A stretch of 64,000 nt of DNA. It comes from Sporosarcina sp. ACRSL (GTDB lineage Bacteria > Bacillota > Bacilli > Bacillales_A > Planococcaceae). Position numbers and translations under genes: made by a program. The notes beneath the pieces are model-generated. The model saw only the letters and a list, made by a program, of their open reading frames with translations. It searched no databases and had not been told where the DNA came from. This document shows, in pieces, positions 57,198 through 64,000 of the stretch (position 1 is the stretch's first letter; each line of letters begins with the position of its first letter). The stretch lies in NCBI RefSeq assembly GCF_022346605.1, contig NZ_JAKRNT010000006.1, forward strand, positions 62,001 through 126,000, given 5' to 3'.

Positions 57198-58769
57198 TCA
57201 TTTATCTTTCCTTTTCCTTCTACTCGCCTTCTTCTTCACTTCCTGCTCAATCTTCTCAAACTGCCTGATGTCTGCAGGCCTCACGGTGATCGGTTCCTTC
57301 CTCAACAACTTTCCTAAAGAGAAAATAAGCAAAATTAGGAATAGCGTAAACGGCAAGGCTGATACTAGGGAAGCCGACTGCAGCGCCTCTAAACCGCCTG
57401 CGAATAGCAACACTGCTGCAATCGCAGACATGAGAAACCCCCAAATCATCTTGACAAGAAGGGGTGGGAATAAGCTCCCTTTCGTTGTCATACTCGCCAA
57501 AATATAGGTCGCAGAATCTGCGGAAGTAATTAAGAAAGTAAAAATAAGAACGATAAACAGAAAAGAAACAACACCGGTGAACGGCAATTGCTTAAGCGTC
57601 TCGAAAATGGCCGAAGTTACATCCGCATCTACCGATTCCGCAATCTTTGCCCCATTATTCAAGTCGCTATACAGCGCTGTTCCCCCTAAAGTGGCGATCC
57701 ACATACAGGCGAACAAAGGCGGAATGACCATGACTCCTGCAATGAACTCGCGGATTGTACGCCCTTTTGATACTCGTGCTACGAAAGCTCCGACGAAAGG
57801 CGACCACGCAATCGTCCATGCCCAGTAGAAAACCGTCCACTCTCTCACCCATGTTCCGCCCTGATATGGCTGAAGACGCAAACTATATCGAATGAAATTA
57901 TTTATGTAGTCCCCAATCGCCAATGTGAAGCTTTCCAAAATGAAAACTTTCGGACCGACGACAAAGAAGAAGACGAGCATGGCGAGTGCCATTGCTAAAT
58001 TGAAATTGCCCAAATACGCAATTCCTTTATTCAAGCCAGAGGATGCCGACAGCATATACGCTATGAAAACTAAAAAAATGATTATGAACTGAATCAAAAA
58101 CGAGCTTTTTATATTAAAAACATATTCAAGACCGCCACTCATTTGCAATACGCCCATGCCAAGTGACGTCGCAATCCCCATTACCGTTGCAATGACAGCA
58201 AATGAATCGATTCCCGTCTTAAGATGCCGATTCGATCCAACCAACGGCTCGAGGGCAGTTGAAATAAGACCGTCCTTCTTTTTGCGGAATTGCAAAAATC
58301 CGATGACGAGACCGACGATGCCAAAAATGCCCCATTGTGAGATTCCCCAGTGGAAGAATGAGTAGCCCATTGCAACCCGGGCGGCTTCGTCGGATTGCGG
58401 CTCAATTCCATTTAGCGGTGCCGAAAAGAAATGACTCATCGGCTCCGCAACTCCCCAGAATACGAGACCTACACCGAAACCGGTGGAAAACAGCATCCCA
58501 ATCCATGTGAAGAATGGATAATCAGGGCGCTCGTCATCTCCTCCTAAACGGATTGCCCCAAACTTGCTAATTGCCAAACCGGCCAAGAAAATTACGACGA
58601 TAAAAACTGCCAACAAATAAAACCAACCAAACTTCTCCGTCGTAAAGCTATATAATCTGTCAGCCACATTCCCGAACGGTCCGGGAATAACCGCTCCGAT
58701 AATGACTAGCAATAAAATAACGACGGATGAAATCGTGAAAACTGGGTTCTTCCAAAACTTTCTGTCCAA
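57198..58769 (-). CDS. BCCT-family transporter (glycine betaine/choline type)
   Basis: A 523-residue 12-helix carrier. MGYSFFHWGISQWGIFGIVG (about 133-152) is the signature region with aromatic residues for the quaternary ammonium. WTVFYWAWTIAWSPFVGAFV then ARVSKGRT is the family motif. It imports betaine-type osmolytes with sodium; OpuD/BetL are relatives. A highly basic C-terminal tail (KKKASRRKRKDK) may be an osmosensor, as in BetP. Complete. Confidence 0.9.
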   Translation of the reverse strand: MDRKFWKNPVFTISSVVILLLVIIGAVIPGPFGNVADRLYSFTTEKFGWFYLLAVFIVVIFLAGLAISKFGAIRLGGDDERPDYPFFTWIGMLFSTGFGVGLVFWGVAEPMSHFFSAPLNGIEPQSDEAARVAMGYSFFHWGISQWGIFGIVGLVIGFLQFRKKKDGLISTALEPLVGSNRHLKTGIDSFAVIATVMGIATSLGMGVLQMSGGLEYVFNIKSSFLIQFIIIFLVFIAYMLSASSGLNKGIAYLGNFNLAMALAMLVFFFVVGPKVFILESFTLAIGDYINNFIRYSLRLQPYQGGTWVREWTVFYWAWTIAWSPFVGAFVARVSKGRTIREFIAGVMVIPPLFACMWIATLGGTALYSDLNNGAKIAESVDADVTSAIFETLKQLPFTGVVSFLFIVLIFTFLITSADSATYILASMTTKGSLFPPLLVKMIWGFLMSAIAAVLLFAGGLEALQSASLVSALPFTLFLILLIFSLGKLLRKEPITVRPADIRQFEKIEQEVKKKASRRKRKDK

Positions 58770-58849
58770 AACAAAATCGACTCCTATAATAAAGTTATAG
58801 AGTCTCTATACCCTAAACTATCAAAAGGTAACGCGAAATTTTAATAACA

Positions 58850-60028
58850 CTAGCTTGCTATCTTTTTATTACGACGTTTACCTATAGTTGCTACATATAA
58901 TACGAGCACTGCAAGTACAAGAAGACTCGACAGCAAATAGACACTCTGATATCCGAGTTGTACCGCAATAATGCCTAAAACATACGACCCTATAGCTATT
59001 CCAGTGTCGAACAAAGTGAAAAATGTGGCGGTCGCGTACCCACTTCGTTGATGGGTTGTCGATTGGATAGCAAGCGTCTGCATACTAGGAACAAGCGCTC
59101 CATATCCAAGCCCGACAAACGCCCCTGCAATGAGGAATAATCCCGCGGAATTCATGAAAGCTAGGATGAAAAGACCGAGGAAAAACATAAGGAAGCCTGG
59201 AATCAAGATGTACGAAGGCCCTTTTTCGTCAAAGATTCTCCCTGTAAATGGCCTTGAAATAAGCATGACTGCTGCAAATACCGCAAAAAAGAAGCTAGCG
59301 TATGCAAGTAAGCCTTTTTCTTGGGCATATATCGATAAGTAAGAAAGAACACTTCCATACGAAAAGGCGATCAAACTCGCTAGTATTGCAATTGGCATCG
59401 CTTTTTTCTCAAACAGGTCGTTCCACGTAAAACGCTTTGATGATTTCGTTGGTTGCACTTTTTCCATTTTGGGAATAAGCAATGAAACGAGCGCACCAAT
59501 AATCATTAAAATACTCATCAAGATGAATAAAGCGTCGTATGAAAATGATTGAATGATAAATAGGGCAATGAATGGACCGACGACTACCGCCAAGTTTGTT
59601 GACATAACAAAGTAGCCAAGCCCCGCCCCTCGCCTGCGCTCCGGGACAATGTCAGCTGCGAGCGACCCAGCCGCTGTCGTTACAATACTGAACCAAATAC
59701 CTTGGAAGAATCGTAAAGCAAGCAAGCCCCCGAACGGTGTAATGAAATAATATAGAATGGTACAAATGAGATAGAAAAACAAGCTGAGCAACAACATTTT
59801 TCGTTTCCCCGCAATATCAAGCAGCTTGCCAGAAAACGGTCTTACAATAATTGCGGATAGTAGAAAGATCGTCATTAATAGACCTGCTTCTTCGTCCGTC
59901 CGGTTCAATGCATCTTTTGCATAGAGCGGCAATGTTGATACAAGGCCGTAAAAAACAATGAAAACAGATAAGTTCGTAAAAAATAAACTAATAAATGACT
60001 TCGTCCATATCGGTTCTTTTTGATTCAT
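58850..60028 (-). CDS. MFS transporter (multidrug-type, YwoG-like)
   Basis: A 392-residue 12-helix protein. Motif A is VRPFSGKLLDIAGKRKML; a second copy is ISRPFTGRIFDEKGPSYIL. It lies 13 bp after a MarR-family gene and is presumably controlled by it. Export of a drug or toxic metabolite is likely; substrate unknown. Confidence 0.85.
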   Translation of the reverse strand: MNQKEPIWTKSFISLFFTNLSVFIVFYGLVSTLPLYAKDALNRTDEEAGLLMTIFLLSAIIVRPFSGKLLDIAGKRKMLLLSLFFYLICTILYYFITPFGGLLALRFFQGIWFSIVTTAAGSLAADIVPERRRGAGLGYFVMSTNLAVVVGPFIALFIIQSFSYDALFILMSILMIIGALVSLLIPKMEKVQPTKSSKRFTWNDLFEKKAMPIAILASLIAFSYGSVLSYLSIYAQEKGLLAYASFFFAVFAAVMLISRPFTGRIFDEKGPSYILIPGFLMFFLGLFILAFMNSAGLFLIAGAFVGLGYGALVPSMQTLAIQSTTHQRSGYATATFFTLFDTGIAIGSYVLGIIAVQLGYQSVYLLSSLLVLAVLVLYVATIGKRRNKKIAS

Positions 60029-60041
60029 TCAATCAGCCTCA

Positions 60042-60449
60042 CTAATTTTGTATTTTCACCAATAATGTTAGAAGGAGCTCTTCCTCCTCTTTGGTTAGAC
60101 CTTTTAAACTCTCCTCTTCAAATTCAATAATCGTCTTTAGAACTTCAGAAAGCTGCTCATTCGCATATCCTGTTAATTTGACATATTTCTCTCTTCGATC
60201 TTTTCCTTCGCGCGTTTCAAGCCACCCCATCTGTTCCAATCGATTGACGGTCCTCGTGATTGTCGGTGCTTCTACATTCAAGTATTTCCAAATTTGCGTC
60301 AAAGTCATCTCTCCATGTCGATGAATGCAGTGAATAACCGTCCATTGAGCGGCAAATAAGCCATGCTTTTTCAATGCTACGTTCAATTCTTTAATTAATA
60401 AACGCGTACTTTGAAACAGCTCATGAAATATTGGATTCAACCTTAACAC
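60042..60449 (-). CDS. MarR-family transcriptional regulator
   Basis: A 135-residue winged-helix repressor. WTVIHCIHRHGEMTLTQIWK then YLNVEAPTITRTVNRLEQMG is the DNA-reading part; the wing is WLETREGKDRREKYVKLT. It heads the operon with the MFS gene, and such regulators are released by phenolic or drug-like ligands. AGGTGTTAAGGTTG precedes the start. Confidence 0.9.
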   Translation of the reverse strand: MLRLNPIFHELFQSTRLLIKELNVALKKHGLFAAQWTVIHCIHRHGEMTLTQIWKYLNVEAPTITRTVNRLEQMGWLETREGKDRREKYVKLTGYANEQLSEVLKTIIEFEEESLKGLTKEEEELLLTLLVKIQN

Positions 60450-60527
60450 CTCATTGTTTACTTAGGTAACTATTAAAGTATACGCTCCTTTTCACGATGT
60501 GTAAAGGAATGCGAAAGTATAGACAAC

Positions 60528-60572
60528 AAAAAACGCCCACCGTCGTTTCATTCAACGGTGAAGCGTTTATCG
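60528..60572 (-). terminator. Terminator of the Fsr-like gene
   Basis: AAACGCTTCACCGTTG/CGACGGTGGGCGTTT-type stem with T6 on the minus strand. Confidence 0.75.
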
Positions 60573-61805
60573 TCACGGAGCTGTTGGTGCCGTGATTTTC
60601 CGATCTTTCGGTAATGCGAGACCCACAAGTCCGATGAACGGCAGGAAGGAAGCGATAACCATCGTCGGGAAGATGCCGATCGTGTCCATCAGCCTTCCAA
60701 GGACGACTGCCCCAATTGCACCCATCCCGAATGCCAAACCTACAGTTAGACCAGCCATCGTTCCGATTTTGCTCGGCACAAGCTCTTGCGAATAGATGAC
60801 TGTCACTGAGAAGCTCAGCATGATGAAAAATCCGATTAAGAACAACAGGATACCTACCGCCCATAATGGCGCATGTGGAAGCAGTAGACAGAGCGGCAAC
60901 GGAACTAACAACGATAAGACAATGACATTTTTCCTACCGATTCGATCAGCCATCGGCCCTCCGAAAAATGTGCCTGCTGCCCCGAGCGCCATGAAAAGGA
61001 ATATGTATAGTTGACCTTGTTCAATTTTTAATCCATAGTCCTCCATCAAGTAAAAGATATAGAAGCTCGTGACATTCGTTACGTAGAAAGAACGGGCAAA
61101 AATGATAATCAGCAATAAAGTGAGTGCAATTCCAACTTGTTTTTTAGTCAAATTACCAATTGAAGATAGCAGCACTTTTTTACGATTATTCTCCTTCTCC
61201 ATCTCCAGCTGTTTTTTATACCATGCGGATATTTTGGATAAAATAAATATCCCGAGCGCCGCCACAGCAATGAAAACAGCTGCCCCCTTTTGACCGAGCG
61301 GCACTAATACAAATGCGCTAATTAAAGGCGCCAACGCTTGTCCTGAGTTCCCCCCGACTTGGTAGATCGATTGGGACAACCCTCTTTTCGTCCCCGCCGC
61401 CAAGAAGGAAACACGGGATCCTTCCGGATGAAAGACCGCGGATCCAAACCCTAAAATAATGACGGAAATGAGGATCAGCCAATAATTTGGCGCGATTGCT
61501 AAACCCGCCATCCCGACAAGCGAAAACGTCATGCCAATCGGAAGTGCATAAGGTCTCGGCTTCCTGTCACTAAAATAGCCGACGACCGGCTGTAGGACGG
61601 AAGCGACCATGTTCAATGCAAAATAGATGTAACCAAGCTGAGTAAAACTTAATCCTCTTTCCTTTGCCAACACCGGAAACATCGCTGGTATGACCGCTTG
61701 AAGCGTATCGTTCAATAAATGGCAAGCTCCGATGGCAAACATGATCGGATATACCGGGTTAGCTAGATGCTCTGTCTGTTTAACAGATGTCAACGGAATC
61801 CCCAC
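60573..61805 (-). CDS. MFS transporter, fosmidomycin-resistance (Fsr) type
   Basis: A 410-residue carrier with 12 helices. GYFSDRKPRPYALPIGM and GGPMADRIGRKNVIVLS are the paired motif A copies. GSRVSFLAAGTKRGLSQSIYQVGGNSGQALAPLI is diagnostic of the Fsr/YfnC-like group, with FHPEGSR before it. It probably exports fosmidomycin-like or other small compounds. Has its own terminator. Confidence 0.85.
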   Translation of the reverse strand: MGIPLTSVKQTEHLANPVYPIMFAIGACHLLNDTLQAVIPAMFPVLAKERGLSFTQLGYIYFALNMVASVLQPVVGYFSDRKPRPYALPIGMTFSLVGMAGLAIAPNYWLILISVIILGFGSAVFHPEGSRVSFLAAGTKRGLSQSIYQVGGNSGQALAPLISAFVLVPLGQKGAAVFIAVAALGIFILSKISAWYKKQLEMEKENNRKKVLLSSIGNLTKKQVGIALTLLLIIIFARSFYVTNVTSFYIFYLMEDYGLKIEQGQLYIFLFMALGAAGTFFGGPMADRIGRKNVIVLSLLVPLPLCLLLPHAPLWAVGILLFLIGFFIMLSFSVTVIYSQELVPSKIGTMAGLTVGLAFGMGAIGAVVLGRLMDTIGIFPTMVIASFLPFIGLVGLALPKDRKITAPTAP

Positions 61806-61967
61806 GCTTTTTTATAATTTTAAACAATAAGTTTAGTATACAGCAATCTATTGAATGATTGTACGAAACGCGTAAAATCATTCCTTTAAGAAGAGGCCGT
61901 TTTAAACCGAAGGAATTCCGGGTAGATTATGTAGAACAAGCAAGTGAAAGGAGCAGCATTTGACAAT

Positions 61968-62333
61968 ATGTCTGTAATGACTTTGTTTCCGATAACTCTT
62001 CTGTTGCTTACGATGGAATTTGTACTGGCTATCTACAAAACGTCTTCTCCGAAATGGACGGCTGGGCTAGCGTACAGCAACTTAATACTTAACATCGCTT
62101 GGACAATCCTTGTCATTGTTTTACTTCTTAATCCGTCACTCATTTTGCCTCACGTAGCCGATGTCCTTGCAGAAGTGTTCCAACGTTCTCCGGATGATAT
62201 TATTACACAAGTGTATTTTATTGTCATGGGGCTTGGTCTCGCGTCAATTGTCACGACAATCATCGACGGAATTACTGGCTTACGAAAACTGAAGAATGAC
62301 AAAGACACTGTGAGTGAAACATCACAGGAGTGA
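61968..62333 (+). CDS. Three-helix membrane protein
   Basis: A 121-residue protein with three hydrophobic helices (about 5-22, 33-54 and 79-104) and a polar C-terminus ending ETSQE. No family recognised with certainty; similar to DUF-type HAAS-accessory proteins of Bacillales. The ATG at 61968 is preferred though AAGGAG lies 14 nt upstream; a GTG at 61944 lacks support. Confidence 0.65.
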   Translation: MSVMTLFPITLLLLTMEFVLAIYKTSSPKWTAGLAYSNLILNIAWTILVIVLLLNPSLILPHVADVLAEVFQRSPDDIITQVYFIVMGLGLASIVTTIIDGITGLRKLKNDKDTVSETSQE

Positions 62334-62355
62334 AATAATCTACTGCGGAGTAAAC

Positions 62356-62386
62356 GGGCCTTCATTCGAATCGAATGGGCCTTTTC
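62356..62386 (+). terminator. Terminator after the membrane protein gene
   Basis: GGGCCTTCATTCGA/TCGAATGGGCC stem followed by TTTTC, 25 bp after the stop. Confidence 0.7.
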
Positions 62387-62503
62387 AGCATAGAGCAATG
62401 AAAACAATGCTAGCTGCGGCACTTTCCTTTGACGATGAGTTTACTAGAATCAATTCCGGGAAAACAAAGACTGGAAGCACATTAGGATTCGGAGGTGATC
62501 TAC

Positions 62504-62737
62504 ATGGCAAAGATAGCCGTTGAAAACCCTTTTGACGATGTGAAAATGGCATTGGAGGAACAAGGGCATGAAGTAAAGATGTTTGAAAACGATGAGAATC
62601 TGAATGGCTATGATATGGGCGTCGTACGTGCAATCAGCGATGTGAATGTCGATCAATTCGATTTTCCTGTCGTTGGTATTCACGGTATGTCCGTTCAAGA
62701 TGTCGTAAATGAAGTTGAAAAGCGCTTACAACGTTAA
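62504..62737 (+). CDS. YkuS-like protein (UPF0180)
   Basis: A 77-residue protein: MAKIAVENPFDDVKMALEEQ, VVRAISDVNVDQFDFPVVG, ending in a helix with VVNEVEKRLQR. This matches the small UPF0180 family (YkuS of B. subtilis), of unknown function. GGAGGTGAT lies 5 nt before ATG 62504. Confidence 0.85.
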   Translation: MAKIAVENPFDDVKMALEEQGHEVKMFENDENLNGYDMGVVRAISDVNVDQFDFPVVGIHGMSVQDVVNEVEKRLQR

Positions 62738-62772
62738 AAAGAGCCCGGAATCCTATGTGGATTCCGGGCTTC
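62737..62772. terminator. Bidirectional terminator
   Basis: AGCCCGGAATCC-TATGT-GGATTCCGGGCT perfect 12-bp stem between convergent genes, with AAAAAG before and TTCTATCC after. Confidence 0.85.
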
Positions 62773-62786
62773 TATCCATTTTTAAA

Positions 62787-63092
62787 TCAGAACCATCTGC
62801 CGACAATTGGGTAATTGTAAAATTCGCCTTGCAATGATTTCACAATGCCCATAATTGGAACGATGATTGTCATCAGTCCGAAAACGATGATCATCGGAAT
62901 GCCGATCAAGAAAATGATTAAGATTGCCGAGATAAAAATCAGTGCGCCCATCACTAATTGGAACAATAACGCCTGGATGGACAATCTCTTCACCTCTGCA
63001 TCATCCACGACTAAATAAATGATGAACGGAACAAGAAACGGTGCAAAAAATGCACTCGCGTGAACAAGTACTTTTAAACCGGTATTTTCCAT
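62787..63092 (-). CDS. DUF4870/Tic20-like membrane protein
   Basis: A 101-residue protein with three helices. LKVLVHASAFFAPFLVPFII and YLVVDDAEVKRLSIQALLFQ match the DUF4870 family (Tic20-like), with the usual interhelix SIQALLFQLVMG segment. Function unknown. GGGAGGTACACG precedes the ATG. Confidence 0.8.
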   Translation of the reverse strand: MENTGLKVLVHASAFFAPFLVPFIIYLVVDDAEVKRLSIQALLFQLVMGALIFISAILIIFLIGIPMIIVFGLMTIIVPIMGIVKSLQGEFYNYPIVGRWF

Positions 63093-63163
63093 ATCGTGTA
63101 CCTCCCTTACTTCAATTCTATTGTACTATCTTTTACGGTCATCTACGAAAGAAGTTTCATGTT

Positions 63164-64000
63164 TCATCCAAGTAATTCAATAAATTTCCGATTAATGCTA
63201 TCCAAATCAATTTCTTCAATCAACTCATCATTCAGCCTATAGCGTTCCTTCAGCTTCAAAATCCTCTTGACACTCTCATCAATCCGTTCCTCAGAAATGA
63301 TTCCTGCTTGTACAGCATCTAGCAACGCATTAATTGTTCCGACCTGATTTTCATAATCCCCAGCGATCAACAATAGATCGCTGCCCGCGATAAACGACTG
63401 CACCGCAGCATTAGGCACCGTATATTCATTGACAATCGCACCCATTGTCATATCATCTGTAATGACGACACCCTCAAAACCCATTTCCTCGCGCAACAGA
63501 TCTGTAATGATCTTTTTCGATAATGAAGAGGGATATGCATCATCAAGCTTGGGGAACATAATATGTCCCACCATAATTACATCAGCCTGTTCGTCAATTG
63601 CCCGTTGGAAAGGAATTAACTCGGTTTCATGCAGCTCCTCAATCGTCTTTTCAATGACTGGCAACGACAAATGGGAATCTACATGCGTGTCCCCGTGTCC
63701 AGGAAAATGTTTAACGACTGAAATGATGCCATGATCTGTCATTCCTTTCATGACAGCAATGCCCAAATCAGCGACAACCTCGGGATTAGACGAAAAAGCA
63801 CGGTCTCCGATAACAGGATTTTTTGGATTGCTATGGACATCCAAAACGGGCGCATAGTTCATGTTATATCCGAAGGCGTGCAACAGATCCGCAAGATACT
63901 CACCTGTTTTATAAGCAAATGTTTCATCACCCGCTAGTCCGACATATTCTGCTGCAGGTAGTTTTTTCATGCTGGAAGGCAGGCGGGAAACCCGGCCCCC
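63164..64000 (-). CDS. nagZ: Beta-N-acetylhexosaminidase NagZ (GH3), 3' part
   Basis: The last 278 codons of a glycoside hydrolase family 3 enzyme that runs off the right edge. VIGDRAFSSNPEVVADLG and KHFPGHGDTHVDSH (the NagZ Asp/His catalytic loop) are conserved. VVITDDMTMGAI carries the nucleophile Asp, followed by AGSDLLLI. The window begins within the GGRVSRLPSSMKKLPAAE substrate-binding segment. It removes GlcNAc from muropeptides in wall recycling. No second domain follows in this frame. Confidence 0.93.
   Translation of the reverse strand, partial: GGRVSRLPSSMKKLPAAEYVGLAGDETFAYKTGEYLADLLHAFGYNMNYAPVLDVHSNPKNPVIGDRAFSSNPEVVADLGIAVMKGMTDHGIISVVKHFPGHGDTHVDSHLSLPVIEKTIEELHETELIPFQRAIDEQADVIMVGHIMFPKLDDAYPSSLSKKIITDLLREEMGFEGVVITDDMTMGAIVNEYTVPNAAVQSFIAGSDLLLIAGDYENQVGTINALLDAVQAGIISEERIDESVKRILKLKERYRLNDELIEEIDLDSINRKFIELLG

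Overview
The window looks like a low-GC Gram-positive chromosome of the order Bacillales, probably a Planococcaceae member related to Sporosarcina. The reasons are strong AGGAGG-type ribosome binding sites, frequent TTG and GTG starts, a leuS gene behind a T-box leader, the mnmL-mnmM (ytqA-ytqB) pair, SbcCD, BrnQ, a YkuS-type protein, S-layer-homology and LysM/3D proteins, ECF sigma/anti-sigma pairs, and a TnpB-only IS605-type element. The genus is inference. No rRNA or tRNA gene was recognised.

Region 1 (1 to about 36,040) is the striking part: a long array of mostly single, unrelated small genes, nearly all on the minus strand. Almost every pair of neighbours is separated by the same kind of 80-100 bp repeat. 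Each repeat has two short palindromic sites: A, TTCAACTAA-N9-TTAGTTGAA, and B, TTCAAGTAA-N8-TTAGTTGAA. Between them lies a hairpin that usually reads as a Rho-independent terminator for the minus-strand gene. A and B can pair with each other when single-stranded, giving the R''-L''-hairpin-L'-R' layout of integron attC sites. I count about 26 paired sites and about 15 partial ones. A tyrosine recombinase with all catalytic residues but a one-base frameshift sits inside the array at 1.5-2.35 kb, on the opposite strand. The cargo includes four GNAT acetyltransferases, three of them close paralogues, plus a fifth frameshifted one. There is also a VOC protein, a DHFR-like reductase, an alpha/beta hydrolase, a beta-lactamase-fold hydrolase, an AadA-like nucleotidyltransferase, a NUDIX hydrolase, a CPBP protease and a second-copy PlsY. 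A membrane Lon-like protease, many small membrane or lipoproteins and a few very short ORFs complete the single genes. Multi-gene modules are a two-component/ABC transporter operon and two ECF sigma/anti-sigma pairs. Several cargo genes carry frameshifts or a nonsense codon. I interpret the region as an integron-like mobile cassette array.

Region 2 (36.3-64 kb) is ordinary chromosomal backbone: leuS with its T-box, an MFS transporter, mnmL-mnmM, a short-chain dehydrogenase, a LysM-3D cell-wall protein, a GNAT, a GntR regulator, a TnpB-only element abutting the gntR stop codon, brnQ and sbcDC. These are followed by a GIY-YIG protein, a DUF3298-type protein, a TIMP/NTR-like membrane protein, an SRAP protein, two phosphatases, a BCCT transporter, marR-MFS, a fosmidomycin-resistance-type MFS, small conserved proteins and the 3' part of nagZ. 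Most genes end in clear terminators and no reading frame appears broken, in contrast to region 1.

Three intergenic stretches of region 2 contain short motifs repeated with exactly constant spacing. GGCGGT repeats every 21 bp, ATTCAATAGATAACT every 21 bp, and GCATAAA every 20 bp. The three are unrelated in sequence but share the same geometry of about two helical turns, and none is explained by a gene, a terminator or CRISPR.
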